Shown here: positions 23,901 to 33,700 of the stretch, in pieces
Layout: every line of letters begins with the position of its first letter
How positions within the stretch are numbered: the first letter of the stretch is position 1
Virus record (IMG/VR): IMGVR_UViG_3300019360_000019
Location: 1-47,715 of that record
Direction: 5' to 3' (one strand)
DNA: 47,715 nucleotides
From: a virus
Made by a program: the position numbers and the translations under genes
The notes under the pieces: generated by a model
What the model was told of the DNA's origin: nothing
Seen by the model: only the letters and a program-made list of their open reading frames with translations
The model's database searches: none

Positions 23901-26368
23901 GCGAGAGTCCCGCGCTCATCGCCTCATCCGTGCGCGGCTCCGGCGACGTGCCCTACCTCTCGCAGGGCGACGCCGAGGCCATCGCCGAGCAGATTCGGCA
24001 AGGCGCGGTCGCGCTGCTCGAAGCCTTCACGAAACTCGACGAGGTCAAGGATCGCATCCGGGAGATGGCGCCGAAACTCGTGGACGCGGCGGAGCAAATC
24101 TTGCCGCCCGAGGCCATCCCGGCGGTCGAGGCTCGCGTCAACGACTTTCGTGACCGGCTCCTCGCGGTGGTGTCCGAGGGCCTCCCCGCCGAGGAGATGC
24201 AGAAGCAGCTCGACGTGATCGGGGCCGAAATGCAAACGTACCTCGCCACGATCACGCTGTTCGGCACGCTCACCCAGGACATCGCGCGCCTGTCGGGCGA
24301 CGTCGCGACCCAGACCCAGGGCGCCATCGTCGGGATCCGCGCCATGGTGGACGCCGCGGCCGACGCCGTCGAGGATGCGCAGACGCGCGCCGATCGCGCC
24401 GTCGGGGTCGAGGAAGTGCTGGCCGCGAACACGGCGCTGCGCGAAGCCGTCCTCGCCCGGTACGAGCTGGAGATGCAGCTCGTGAGGGACATTCAGGCTG
24501 CGATGCAGCAGCTGCTCGCCGAGCGAAAGCAGGTCGACGACACCCTCATCGGACTGGCCGTCGCCGATGTGGCCAAGGGGACCACGGCCGCCTTCGACGA
24601 GCTGTACATGTCCCTGGCGCAGATGGCGATGACGGCGCCGACCGTCGCCCAGCGGCTGTACGCGATCGCACAGGGGCTCGCCGCGGTGATCGCGCTGGCA
24701 CAGGTCAACGCGGCCAACTTCGTCAACGGCTCGAGCATCTACGGCCCGGGCGTGAACCCGGCCACTGTCGGATTGCAGCCGCCCCCGCCGGGCGGCTACA
24801 CGATCCCCGAGCAGATCGTCTCGACGCTCGCCCAGCAGGCCGCGCCGTTCCTCGGGGCGCTCGCGGATCTCATCGACCAGGCGCGCGATGCCGGCGACCT
24901 CCGGGGCACGCTGAGCCTGCTCCAGCAGCAGGCCGAGGCGATCCGGGCCCTCGGGGCGGCCGCCGAGCAAGCGGTCCGCCAGTGGGCCACCGCGGCGCTC
25001 GCCCAACTCGAGAAGGACGCGGCCGACAAGGTCAAGGACGCCACCAAGAATTGGGACGCCCTCGAGAAGTTCATCAACACGACGGCCGACGCCGAGCGTC
25101 TTCGGATCGAAGAGGCGCGCGACACGCGCATCGCGGGGCTCGAGTCCGAAATCTCGAAGATCCAGGAGGCCACGAAGGCCCGCCAGGAGGCGATCGCCCT
25201 CGAGGTCAAGGGCCTCGAGGCGCAGCAGCAGGCGCTCTCGGAGCGACTCGCGGCGACCCGCGAGTGGGAGGGCGTCGTCAAGAACGTCGATGGCGCGCTC
25301 CGCTCGCTGAGGCTCGGCAACCAGGCGCCGCTCAACCCGGCCGACCAGCTCGCCCTCGCGGAAGGGAACCTCGATCGACTCTTCGCGGCGTTCCAATCCG
25401 GGCCGTCGGCGGCGCTCGCGGGCGACGTGCAGGCCGCCGTCCAGGAGTTCCTCCAGGCGGAGCAGGGTGTCAACCAGCGGCCGAGCGCGGAGTACCAGGC
25501 GGCGTTCGTCAAGGCGACCGGGATTCTCGAGGCGGTCAAGGGGATCGCGATCGGCGAAGCGGGCCCGGTCTCCTCGGCTGATCTCGAAGCGCAGACGAAG
25601 GCGATCGGCGAGCGCATCGCGGAGCTGCGCGAGGAGAGCCAGCGGATCGGCGACGCGGCCGCCAAGCAAGTCGAGATCCTCCGCGACCAGATCGAAGAGG
25701 CGCGGAAGAACGCCGAGGACCAGATCAAGGCGATCGAGCAGTGGCGGACGTCCGAGCTCGAGATCGCGCGTCTGGGCCGCGAGAACGACCTCGAGCTGAT
25801 CGAGGACTGGAAGGAAGCCCAGAAGACAGTCATCGAAGACACCGCCCAGGCTGAGATCAACCGGATTCGGGACGGCGTGGCCGAGGCCCTCCGGGCCAAC
25901 GCCGTCGAGCAATACCGGATCCTCGACCTCCTCGAAGGGCAGCAGCTCGAACAGCTCCGGGCGATCATCGGCGACCAGCCCCTGCAGGAGTTCACGGCCC
26001 AGAAGGCCGCCGAGACCGCGCAATACCTCAAAGAGATCCGCGACGGCCTCGGGCTCCTCCCGGTGCACGCCGAGGGCACGACGTTCGCCCGCGGCGGCCT
26101 CGCCGTCCTCGACGCCGGCGAGATCGTGGTCCCGCCCGGGCCGTCGGCGCGGTTGCGCCGCGGCGGCATCGCCACGACGACGGCCGCGCAGCTCGAGCGC
26201 AGCGGCGGACCGTCGATCACCTTTGCGCCGACCTTCCACGTGTCCGGTGTCAACGACCCGGCCTTGGTCAAGCGGGCGATGCGCGAGCAGTGGGAGGAGT
26301 TCAAGCGCGAGCTCGTCACGGACTCGACCCTCAACCGGAAGCTCCGCCGGAGCTTGCAGGAAGTATGA
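20984..26368 (+). CDS. Tape measure protein
   Basis: 1794 residues, the largest gene. N-terminal helical region, a 40-residue tandem duplication (NNAGLVAAIDAQTEAYENEL and NNAGIVAAIEARAAEYEDEL, residues about 499-575), a very hydrophobic glycine-rich stretch near 800-870 (likely membrane-inserting on DNA ejection), and long C-terminal coiled coils with KDATKNWDALEKF and QKAAETAQYLKEIR. At the usual 1.5 angstrom per residue this predicts a tail of roughly 270 nm. It overlaps GT (TGATG) and the next tail gene. The part from about 21350 to 22600 uses visibly different codons, suggesting a recombined segment. Confidence 0.96.
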   Translation: MPQVELRVVVNNADTAIRVMQNLSKEGAQIGSVIPASTAKADQALGGLASRVQHVAGVMSQAGVNTGVLGQAVGALSSPFGVAAAGAVAFGLAIKGVTDFMLQNYEQLRKLTAVSGLGAEEADRLADAFELLGVNTEGLHGALFKMSAEIDSGGQAIRRLGVDLRDSEGALKVEGQLFLELRDEISKLGTASERNAALMDIFGRSARDMATIFAMSEEKFREWLETAGKMGPSAEESMRVTEAYRAEVAKLTKSWQGFIEAVGIGVLPALTSVIEKMNEARIASSNFFVEADKWIEGLYQKWNRFQQSFGPGSGWFPGKLSDEQLALAGGIGTSDIVRSRESTGRSGLLKAEIDALTKLNEIARMAALPEGERNIAKLRKELEDLAERTGPAEQAARALVDTILRFAGVDQAIDKVGRSFGLINAQLAAGVITNAAYKAGLEAQIASLQAMGKALDESGTLKLLQLQAALQKFDPGPQLDAMVDSWNEFLEVQRAIEQNNAGLVAAIDAQTEAYENELRVLAALNDARAAEEQRLEEINNAGIVAAIEARAAEYEDELRVLAALGDPARQYQNALESLRVEAAIFGDRFDAVGATISAMENRLRELARTSGGQVTPAMIELRQELEGFYQFRDLRDMFTGIFDQVHAGIARVAEGLALGTRTWKEWGQTALDVIRSVALSILNDLLKQALTPLYRQLATVAATAISGGTPAVAPAAGTGTTLGPFGSGSGQTPGNGFSFGVPTSIFDSGTLSTIGSSVQGAYAYLTGALGQGSEFLGAVSEVGIDLAQLGAGASSLTVVLAGVGAALAVFGTIMDFVNGNVGAGVGGVVGGTVGAIAGGIIGTYVLPGVGTVLGALAGGALGDFLGSIIGGLFGGPSEYDLKRLKAADEANAALGQVAGGYQAAVYGTPADVLAALTGGGGGAASNSVRSELVLSSGLANQLGITGQQIGDQIVAQWIALTQEQFAGVLTAFRESPALIASSVRGSGDVPYLSQGDAEAIAEQIRQGAVALLEAFTKLDEVKDRIREMAPKLVDAAEQILPPEAIPAVEARVNDFRDRLLAVVSEGLPAEEMQKQLDVIGAEMQTYLATITLFGTLTQDIARLSGDVATQTQGAIVGIRAMVDAAADAVEDAQTRADRAVGVEEVLAANTALREAVLARYELEMQLVRDIQAAMQQLLAERKQVDDTLIGLAVADVAKGTTAAFDELYMSLAQMAMTAPTVAQRLYAIAQGLAAVIALAQVNAANFVNGSSIYGPGVNPATVGLQPPPPGGYTIPEQIVSTLAQQAAPFLGALADLIDQARDAGDLRGTLSLLQQQAEAIRALGAAAEQAVRQWATAALAQLEKDAADKVKDATKNWDALEKFINTTADAERLRIEEARDTRIAGLESEISKIQEATKARQEAIALEVKGLEAQQQALSERLAATREWEGVVKNVDGALRSLRLGNQAPLNPADQLALAEGNLDRLFAAFQSGPSAALAGDVQAAVQEFLQAEQGVNQRPSAEYQAAFVKATGILEAVKGIAIGEAGPVSSADLEAQTKAIGERIAELREESQRIGDAAAKQVEILRDQIEEARKNAEDQIKAIEQWRTSELEIARLGRENDLELIEDWKEAQKTVIEDTAQAEINRIRDGVAEALRANAVEQYRILDLLEGQQLEQLRAIIGDQPLQEFTAQKAAETAQYLKEIRDGLGLLPVHAEGTTFARGGLAVLDAGEIVVPPGPSARLRRGGIATTTAAQLERSGGPSITFAPTFHVSGVNDPALVKRAMREQWEEFKRELVTDSTLNRKLRRSLQEV

Positions 26369-27129
26369 GCGTCCGATTCTCGCCGACGAACCTCGCCCGC
26401 ACGGCCGCGTCGATCACCGCGTCCTCGTCGGACGGGCAGTATCCGGTCGCGAACGTGAAGAGCGCCAACAAGCCGCATCAACCCTGGAAGTCGACGGCGC
26501 TCGGCGACCAGTGGATCCTCATCGACCACGGGTCAGCGAAGGCCGTCGACGTGTTCGCCCTGATCAATGGCAACGTCACGTCGGTCCGATGCCAGGCGAA
26601 CGCCACCGACTCCTGGGGCGGCGCGCTCGGCTACGACCAGCTCGTGACGGTCGGGCAAAGCCCGTCCGACATGTACCAGCACGGGCACCGGGCCGCGTCG
26701 CCGCAGTTCTTCCGCTACAACCGCATCTTCATCCCGTCGCAGGCGACGACTGACGGCGCGAGCCAGTACAAGGTCGGCGCCCTCTGGCTCGGGGCCGTGA
26801 CCACGCCGCCGCAGGACCTCCTCGTCGAGCCTGACGAAGAAACGCCGGAGCCCTTTCACGAGGAACGCCCTGGTCACGGCGGATGGGTCGAGCGGACCGC
26901 CATGGGCTACAAGCGGTTTCTGCTCTCGGCGATCCGCTACGCCAGGAGCGAGGGCGACCTCGCCGCGTGGCGGGCGATCGAGCAGGCCTGGCCAGCTGCC
27001 GGCTACGCGCTCGTCCTGCTCCGCGATGCGTACCCGGCCGAGACCTTCGTGATGCAGCGGCAGCCGGCGACGTGGCGTCACGGCCGCGTCTACATGGAAT
27101 CGCCCCTCGAGGCGGAGGAACTCGTATGA
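26365..27129 (+). CDS. Distal tail protein with discoidin-like N-terminus
   Basis: 254 residues from ATG 26365, overlapping the tape-measure stop. The N-terminal part (ARTAASITASSSDGQYPVAN, then DQWILIDHGSAKAVDVFALI) resembles the galactose-binding/discoidin jelly-roll used by phage tail-tip proteins. The C-terminal region with HGGWVERTAMGYKRFLLSAI is typical of proteins that follow the tape measure in this phage type. Likely forms part of the baseplate hub. Function inferred from position and fold pattern. Confidence 0.65.
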   Translation: MSVRFSPTNLARTAASITASSSDGQYPVANVKSANKPHQPWKSTALGDQWILIDHGSAKAVDVFALINGNVTSVRCQANATDSWGGALGYDQLVTVGQSPSDMYQHGHRAASPQFFRYNRIFIPSQATTDGASQYKVGALWLGAVTTPPQDLLVEPDEETPEPFHEERPGHGGWVERTAMGYKRFLLSAIRYARSEGDLAAWRAIEQAWPAAGYALVLLRDAYPAETFVMQRQPATWRHGRVYMESPLEAEELV

Positions 27130-27398
27130 CCGAGCGCGAGGCCCTCATCATGCTCTCGAGCGGCTACGTCGAGCGCGGGGCGGATGGCTGGTGGGCGGTC
27201 CTCGCTCACGACGAGCGAGGGATCTTCTCGACCTGGCGGCCCGCCGAACCCGGTGAAGCCGCGGGCCTCGACGCCGCGCTCGCGACCTACCCGGCCGTCG
27301 CCCAGCTCCACGAGAACCTGATGGCTCAGACGCAAGGGCACCGGGCCAACTGCGAGGCGCTGAGGCCGAATGCCTGTAGCTGTCGGAGGTCCGCGTGA
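27126..27398 (+). CDS. Hypothetical small tail-module protein
   Basis: 90 residues, ATGA overlap with the distal-tail gene. Helix, then beta (GADGWWAVLAHDERGIFSTW), then helix, with CEALRPNACSCRRS at the C-terminus. Not recognised; translational coupling on both sides suggests a structural or assembly role. Confidence 0.6.
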   Translation: MTEREALIMLSSGYVERGADGWWAVLAHDERGIFSTWRPAEPGEAAGLDAALATYPAVAQLHENLMAQTQGHRANCEALRPNACSCRRSA

Positions 27399-28138
27399 GC
27401 CTCGGCACGCCGACGCAGAAGACCTTCGTCGCCGACCCGAACAATCTCGCCATCTATGGCCCCTCGGCGAGCGTGTCGGCGAATGCGGGCGACCTCATCC
27501 TCGTCGCCGCGTATAGCTGGTCGAACGCCGGCAACGTGGCCGCCCCGAGCCTCGTGGCCGAGAGCACGAACACGCTGCGCCTGGTCAGGCTCGCCGCGAC
27601 CGTGGCCGCCTCCGCAAACAGGCCGAGCCTCGCGCTCTGGGCCGCGCAGTGCCGCGCCGCCTTCACCGGGACGTTTACGGTCACCTATCCGGCGGGGACC
27701 CAGCGCGGGTGCATCTTCCAGGTGACGGTGATTCCGGGCGCCTCGCTCGCCGCGGCCGTGCGGCCCGACAACCTCGTCACGAGCGCGGGGACGGGCACGT
27801 CGAACACGTCGACGCTGCCCAAAGCGCTGGCCGGCGCCGCCCACTATCACTTCCTCATCCACGCGCACCAGAAGAGCGAGAACCTCTCTGGGATCGACGG
27901 CTTCACGCGCGTCACCGGCGCGGGCGACCTCAGCGTCGTCGACAGCGGCAATACGACCGAGGCGACCCTGGCCGTGCTCTGGAAGGCCAATGCCACGAGC
28001 GGGGCGTTCACATGGGCGTCCTCGGTCGCCTGGGCGGCGCTCTCGGTGGAGATTCAGGCGCCGGTCTTCGCTGCCGTCGTCGACGTGGATCGCCCGAAAC
28101 CCGTCTGGTTGGTGAACATCACCCCGGCGCTGGCCTAG
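27395..28138 (+). CDS. Beta-rich tail adhesin component
   Basis: 247 residues from GTG 27395 (GTGA overlap). All-beta appearance with alternating hydrophobic strands and many S/T/G residues (ANAGDLILVAAYSW, TGTFTVTYPAGTQ, AHYHFLIHAHQKSENL). Such proteins are common among tail-tip/adhesion genes after the tape measure. No enzyme motif seen; specific role unknown. Confidence 0.6.
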   Translation: MSLGTPTQKTFVADPNNLAIYGPSASVSANAGDLILVAAYSWSNAGNVAAPSLVAESTNTLRLVRLAATVAASANRPSLALWAAQCRAAFTGTFTVTYPAGTQRGCIFQVTVIPGASLAAAVRPDNLVTSAGTGTSNTSTLPKALAGAAHYHFLIHAHQKSENLSGIDGFTRVTGAGDLSVVDSGNTTEATLAVLWKANATSGAFTWASSVAWAALSVEIQAPVFAAVVDVDRPKPVWLVNITPALA

Positions 28139-28146
28139 GAGACGAC

Positions 28147-29364
28147 ATGCCCAATCTCACGCCCGGTCCCATCCTGTTCGACCTCGGCGCCGACCACGTC
28201 CAGCTCTGGGCGCGCACCGACGGCCCGGCCGCGCTGCACGTCGTGTGCACGCCGCTCGACGTCGGCGAGCCGGTGATATTCCCGGCGGTCACGACGGACG
28301 CCGCGAGCGACTACACGGCGGCGATCCTGATCGCCGGGCTGACGCCCGGGACGGTCTACCAGGCGGAGCTCTCCGTCGACGGCGTCGCCGCGGGGCTGCG
28401 CCAATTCACCACGCTGCCGGCCGAGGGCGATCCGGCGGAGCTGCGCCTCGCGTTCGTCTCTGACACCTTCCGCGCCTATCCGGCGCCGGCGCTTGGCGCG
28501 CTCCGGGCCCTCTGGCCGATGGGCGTCTTCGTCATCGGCGACCACGATCACACGAACTATCTGAGCAACACGTCAACGGCGACGGGCGCGCTGATGAAGG
28601 CGCGCAACGCGCACCGATGCCTCCGCGACGACAGCACGGAGCTCGGGGCCGACGTCTGCGAGTTCATCATCGACGCCGGCGTGCCGATCCTCGGGCACAT
28701 CGCGGACGATCACGACTGCGGCGCCGACAATCGCAACAAGAGCGGCAAGTGGTGGCCCGAGGTCCTGCAGGCCATGCGGGAATACTGGCCGGTCTCCGCC
28801 GATCACGGCTACCTCGAGGGGTACATGTACTCGAGCGTACGAATCGGGCGGACGATCGTCGCGCTGCTCGACACCCGCACGCACCGCGACACGCCGGGCA
28901 CGCACAAGAAGCTCCTGGGCGACGAGCAGTGGGAGTGGCTCGGTGGGGTCGTCGACGAGGTCGGCGCCGGCCAGACGTTCGATCGCCTGGTCCTCGTGAG
29001 CCCGGTTCCGGTTAATCCCCTCCAGCACAAGCTCGATAGCTGGTTCGGCTACACCGACGAGCGCGTGCGGCTGGTTGAGATGCTCGCGCCAATCGTGGGC
29101 CGGGTGGTCGTCGTCTCCGGCGACTGCCATTGGGGCAGCATCGCGCTGCCGCCGATCGTGGCGCTGCCCGAGATCAACATTCCGAAGCTGCAAGAGCAGG
29201 GCTTCGCGAATACGTGCAACAACGCCGCGCCGCAGTGGACGCTCAATTCCCTGACGCCCGGCGGCGGTTTCGGTCTGCTGACGATCAATCCGGCTGCGGT
29301 CCTCGTGGAGATCTACAACGCCGATGGCTCGCTCCGGCTGAGCGCCACGGTGCCGCTGGTCTAG
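28147..29364 (+). CDS. PhoD-family metallophosphodiesterase in the tail module
   Basis: 405 residues from ATG 28147 with AGGAG. Residues 1-92 form an N-terminal beta domain of the fibronectin type often preceding PhoD. The catalytic part shows the PhoD motif series: VIGDHDHTNY (129-138), ADDHDCGADN (186-195), LDTRTHRD (241-248), LGDEQWEWL (257-265), DSWFGYTDERVRLV (297-310) and VVSGDCHWG (322-330), which bind the metal centre. PhoD enzymes cleave phosphodiesters and monophosphates, including teichoic acids. No signal peptide is present, so it is probably virion-bound, acting on a host surface polymer. It lies between adhesin genes. Confidence 0.88.
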   Translation: MPNLTPGPILFDLGADHVQLWARTDGPAALHVVCTPLDVGEPVIFPAVTTDAASDYTAAILIAGLTPGTVYQAELSVDGVAAGLRQFTTLPAEGDPAELRLAFVSDTFRAYPAPALGALRALWPMGVFVIGDHDHTNYLSNTSTATGALMKARNAHRCLRDDSTELGADVCEFIIDAGVPILGHIADDHDCGADNRNKSGKWWPEVLQAMREYWPVSADHGYLEGYMYSSVRIGRTIVALLDTRTHRDTPGTHKKLLGDEQWEWLGGVVDEVGAGQTFDRLVLVSPVPVNPLQHKLDSWFGYTDERVRLVEMLAPIVGRVVVVSGDCHWGSIALPPIVALPEINIPKLQEQGFANTCNNAAPQWTLNSLTPGGGFGLLTINPAAVLVEIYNADGSLRLSATVPLV

Positions 29365-29366
29365 CA

Positions 29367-30029
29367 ATGTCGACCGTCGGACAGGACACCTTCACCGAGG
29401 GCAGCAACACCGCCCTCCAGTCGCATACCCCGGACATCGGGAGCGGCTGGACGAACGAAGCCAACCAGTTCACCGTGCTCGCCGCCTCGGACGATCTGCG
29501 GCACGACACCACCGCGCTCCAGCGCACTCGAAAGGGCGACGACATTGGTGACGACAACATGGTCGTCACCGCCGAGGTCAAGGTCGCCAACACGGCGAAC
29601 CGTGTCGCCGGCGTGTGCGCGCGGATGTCCACCGACGGATTCGCCGACCAGTACGAGGCATATCTGCTGCGCAACAGCGGCACTCAGCAGGACGTGGTGC
29701 TGTTCAAGAACGTCGGGGGGGCCCGGACCCAGCTCGGCTCGACGGCGACGATCACGCTGAACTCTTCGACGTACATCTGGCTCCGCCTCACCATCGGGGC
29801 GGGCACGCAGCTCGTCGAGACCTCGCCCGATGGATCCGCGTGGACGACGCGGGTCTCCACGACCGAGGCGGACACGACGCTGCAGGGCCGGCAATACGCC
29901 GGCCTCATCATGAACGGCAACAACAACAACGGCACGGGCGCCGACGAGTTTCTGAGCGAGAGCGTCGCTGTCGCGACTCAGCCGCCCTACACGCCATGGC
30001 CGCAACTGGCGCCGATCCTGGCGCAGTAA
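29367..30029 (+). CDS. Concanavalin/LamG-like beta-sandwich adhesin
   Basis: 220 residues. The strand pattern with DDNMVVTAEVKVANTANRVA, YEAYLLRNSGTQQDVVLFKN, TYIWLRLTIGAGTQ and RQYAGLIMNGNNNNGTGADE is characteristic of carbohydrate-binding concanavalin-like jelly-rolls found in phage tail proteins. It follows the PhoD gene by two bases, so the two may sit side by side on the tail tip and combine glycan binding with polymer cleavage. No catalytic residues could be assigned. Confidence 0.65.
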   Translation: MSTVGQDTFTEGSNTALQSHTPDIGSGWTNEANQFTVLAASDDLRHDTTALQRTRKGDDIGDDNMVVTAEVKVANTANRVAGVCARMSTDGFADQYEAYLLRNSGTQQDVVLFKNVGGARTQLGSTATITLNSSTYIWLRLTIGAGTQLVETSPDGSAWTTRVSTTEADTTLQGRQYAGLIMNGNNNNGTGADEFLSESVAVATQPPYTPWPQLAPILAQ

Positions 30030-30050
30030 CCCCACACAAGGAGGAGTCCC

Positions 30051-30536
30051 ATGTCCAGAGAGTACGTGCTGTCAGACGGCGGTCTCACGCTCGCCAACCA
30101 GGCCGTGACGCTCGGCTTCATCAACCCGGGCACGACGGCGTCCCTGGAAATTCTCCGATGCTGGGCCTCCCAGTCGGCGAACGCCACCAGTGCCCAGCAA
30201 CGCGTCCAGACGAACACCCAGGTGAGCGCGTTCCCGACGGTGGTCTCGAAGACGCCGAGCAAGCTGAAGCTGTCCGACCCGGCCTCGGTCATCACCGGCG
30301 CGACGAACGGCGCGGCCGGGACGTGCGGCATCAACGCGTCGGCCGAGGGCGCGGGCGCCAAGACGGTGCAGCATGCCGATGCCTTCAACGTGCTGAACGG
30401 CCATCTCTGGGTCCCGACGCCGCCCGAGACAATCATCATGAACGCCGGCGCCTCATCGGGATTCGGCTACCACTTCCCGGTGGCCCCCGCGACCCTGACC
30501 AACTGGGCGTTCGGCATCGTGTACCGCGAGTTGTAG
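30051..30536 (+). CDS. Beta-rich tail-tip protein, unknown
   Basis: 161 residues, strong AAGGAGGAG before ATG 30051. S/T/A-rich with regularly spaced strands (LTLANQAVTLGFINPGTTAS, SGFGYHFPVAPATLTNWAFG). Likely a virion protein of the tip; no family recognised. Confidence 0.6.
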   Translation: MSREYVLSDGGLTLANQAVTLGFINPGTTASLEILRCWASQSANATSAQQRVQTNTQVSAFPTVVSKTPSKLKLSDPASVITGATNGAAGTCGINASAEGAGAKTVQHADAFNVLNGHLWVPTPPETIIMNAGASSGFGYHFPVAPATLTNWAFGIVYREL

Positions 30537-30539
30537 ACG

Positions 30540-30761
30540 ATGCCGGCGAAGGGGATCGTCCTCGGCAAGCCGGCCGAGTACGCGCAGGTCACGGATCTGC
30601 TCGATGCGTACTTCGCGGCGCTCCGCGCCTACAACCGCGAGCTGGGCGCCTACGAGATGACCGCCGCGCAGCTCCGTGACGCGCGGGAGCGTGAGGCCCT
30701 GAGCTACGCCCGGGTGCGGAGGCTCAAGGAGCAGCTCATCGAGCGGAGCATCGCCGTCTAG
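30540..30761 (+). CDS. Small helical tail-module protein
   Basis: 73 residues from ATG 30540, three bases after the previous stop. Nearly all helix (LLDAYFAALRAYNRELGAYE, then LRDAREREALSYARVRRLKE), so it probably forms a coiled coil. No family recognised. It may be an assembly helper or an adaptor for the following large fibre. Confidence 0.55.
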   Translation: MPAKGIVLGKPAEYAQVTDLLDAYFAALRAYNRELGAYEMTAAQLRDAREREALSYARVRRLKEQLIERSIAV

Positions 30762-30770
30762 CGCGACCCG

Positions 30771-33700
30771 ATGCCGATCTTCTACCCACCGCCACCGCCG
30801 CAGCCGCCGACGCCCCACCTCGTCCAGGGGGCGCCGGCGGCGCCGTCGGACAATCCTCCGTTCGCGCGCCGGACCGTCGTCGCCGTCTTGGCGGCGGTGG
30901 CGGTCGCGTGGCAACCCGGCCCGCTGCCCATCCAAGCGGCCGGCAAGCTCCCGGTCTCGGTCACCGCCGTCCCCGCCGATCAGCTCCCATTCGATGCGCG
31001 AGCCGCCGCCACCCGGGCGGCGATTCTGAGCACGTGGCAGCCGACGCCGCTCTCGCCACAGGCACGTTCGCCGCAGCAGGCGCCCAAGCTGGTCCCCATC
31101 ACGGCCGCGGCCGCCGACGCACCGCCTCCGACGAACGCGGCGGGCCTCCTGGCTGCGATCCGCGGCGCGTGGGAGGCGCCGCCCCCGCGCCCACAGGTCG
31201 GCGCGCATCTGCCGTCCTCGCTCGCGGCCGTGGCGGTCAGCAACCCGCCATTCGCCGTCCGGGCGTGGCGGTCCACGATCCTCGCCGCATGGGAACCGCC
31301 CCCACCGGCCTGGGTCGCGCGGCCGCCGAACCTCCGCAAGATCCCACAGGGCGGGACGTGGGTCTTCGTCGAGCCCGCGGCCAGCTCCTACCACGCGAGC
31401 TACGACCTCGACGAGCTGCCGACCCAGTATTTCGGCGACCTCATCGGCGAGCCGGTGATCACGCGCCGGATCCACGATGCGACCTTCGGGCCGGTCGAGG
31501 TCGAGGACGTCACGATCGAACTCAACAATACGAGCGGCAAGTTCACGGCCGCGTACCTGGCCGGGCGGATCAAGGGCAGCCGGCCGACGACGATCCAGCG
31601 CTACGACCGGCAGTCCGGCGCCCTCGCGACCGTGTGGACCGGGACGATCACGCGGCCGCGCCTCGGCCGCCACCGACTGGTGCTCGAGGGGAGCAACCTC
31701 AACACGGCGATCTTCGATCAGCCGGTGCCCGAGCCGGTGGTCGACACGGCCACCTGGCCGAACGCCGTCGATGTCGGCGCGACGATCCCCGTCGTGTTCG
31801 GCAACGTCCCGAGGTTGCCGCTCCTCTACGTCAACGACAACGTGGCCGGCAGCCAGTTCGACCGCACCGTCGGGTGGGGCGCGCTCACCGTGACGGCCGT
31901 CTCCCGCGGTGGCCCGAACGACACGCTCTACCTCCTGGCGTTCAGCGACTTCGAGAAGGTGGGCGGCGGCGCCGCGACGAGCTGGGCCGAGGTCGCGCGC
32001 TACGACATCACGCCGGGAACGACGATCGTTCGGACCCTCCAGCGGCAGGTCGATTTCAACAACGCCCATCACAAGCTCTTCGCCGACGTCGTCGGCCCGC
32101 AGGACACCCGGAACCCCGCTCGAGCGGCCCGCTGCTTCTTCCAGGACGCCTCCTGGGGCATGAACCGGGCGATCAATGCGGAGAGCTTCAACGCCGCCGA
32201 GCAGGCGGTCGGCCTGGTCGAGTCGACGAAGCCCTACGCGGCGGCGATGCTCGCGCTCGCCCCGACCGTCTACTACCGCCACGGCGAGGCCTCCGGGACG
32301 CAGATGACGGACGCGAGCGGCAACGGGCGCCACGGGACGTACACCGGCGGGCCGACGCTCGGCGCGCGCGGCCTCCTCATGAACGACGACGACACAGCCG
32401 TCTCGTTCGAGGGCGACCCCGCGAAGTTCGGATCGCTCGCGGCCGCCACGGCGGCGGCGCTCAACCACGCGACGGCGGGGACGCTCGTCTACGTGTACAA
32501 GCCGGACCTGTTCGACACGCGCTCCGGCATCGCCGAGAAGACCATCGGCGGGGTGGTCAACACGCAGTGGGTGCTCTACCACGGCGACGGCGGGCAGATC
32601 GTGTGGCGGGTCGTCGTCGGGAGCGTGGGCAAGGACGCCATGTTCCAGATGACGACTGCGGATGTTGGCCGGCCCATGCACCTGATCGCCACCTACAACG
32701 CGGGGACGTCGAAGCTCTATGTCAATGGCCGGCTCGTGGCGACCACCACGTACGCCGGGTCCATCGACACCGGCAGCGGCGACTTCCTCGTCGGCAAGCT
32801 CGGCACGGGCGCCGCGGACTACGACTGCCAGGGCGACCTCGACGAGGGCGCCTTCATCGCTGGGACCGCCGTCACCGACGCGCAGGCGCTCACGTTGTAC
32901 CAGGCGGCCGTGACGTCCGGTCTGATGTGCGACGGGGCGCTTCTCGAGCCGCGCAAGGCCTCGGACTGGCTGGGCGAGCTCTTCAAGTTCCGCGGCATGC
33001 GGCCGGGCATCAACGCCGCCGGCGAGGTCACGCTGAGCGTCGATCAGCTCGTCAACATGAGCTGGCCGACCGCCTTCGATCAGGGCGAGGAGGCGGGCGA
33101 GCGGAGCCTCCTCGACGTCGAGGAGCGCGCACCGGTCGACGTGACCGAGCAGATCCGGAAGGTCGTCGTGAAGTACCGGATCGATTACGCCTCGAGCGAC
33201 CGCCGGCCGCTCTTCCGCGCGGTCCGCGTGATCAGCACTGACGCCGAGGCCAGCGTCGATCGCGCCACCTATCCGCTGGTCCGCGAGCACCTGACGGCCG
33301 ACATCATGGCCCACTACCGGGCCGAGAAGATTCTCGCGAGCCAGGAGCGCGTCACGGGCGTCGTTCTCGGCCAGGCCTACCAGCAGCTCCGCGAGGGCGA
33401 TCGCCTGCCGATCATCGAGCCGCTCCTCGGCATGGCCGGCGAACTCTGGGAGGTCCGCGAGGTCTCGGTCGAATTGCCCCGCGTGACGGCCCAGCTTCAC
33501 CGCTGGTCGTGGACCCCATACCTCTACACGCCGGCCGCGCTGCCGACCGACAACGTCCTGGGCACCGCGTCGGACTTCTCGAAGACGCCGCCGACGGCCG
33601 TCAGCGTGTTCACGCGCTCCGGCTCCGGCAGCACCACGGTCGCCAACGACGGCCGCGTCTCCGCGAGCGAGACGTTCAACGTCACGACGCCCACGTCCAA

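Noticed and set aside
23924-26239. Leftward 771-residue open frame opposite the tape measure
   Set aside because: Same antisense effect; low-complexity L/R/D/G composition.
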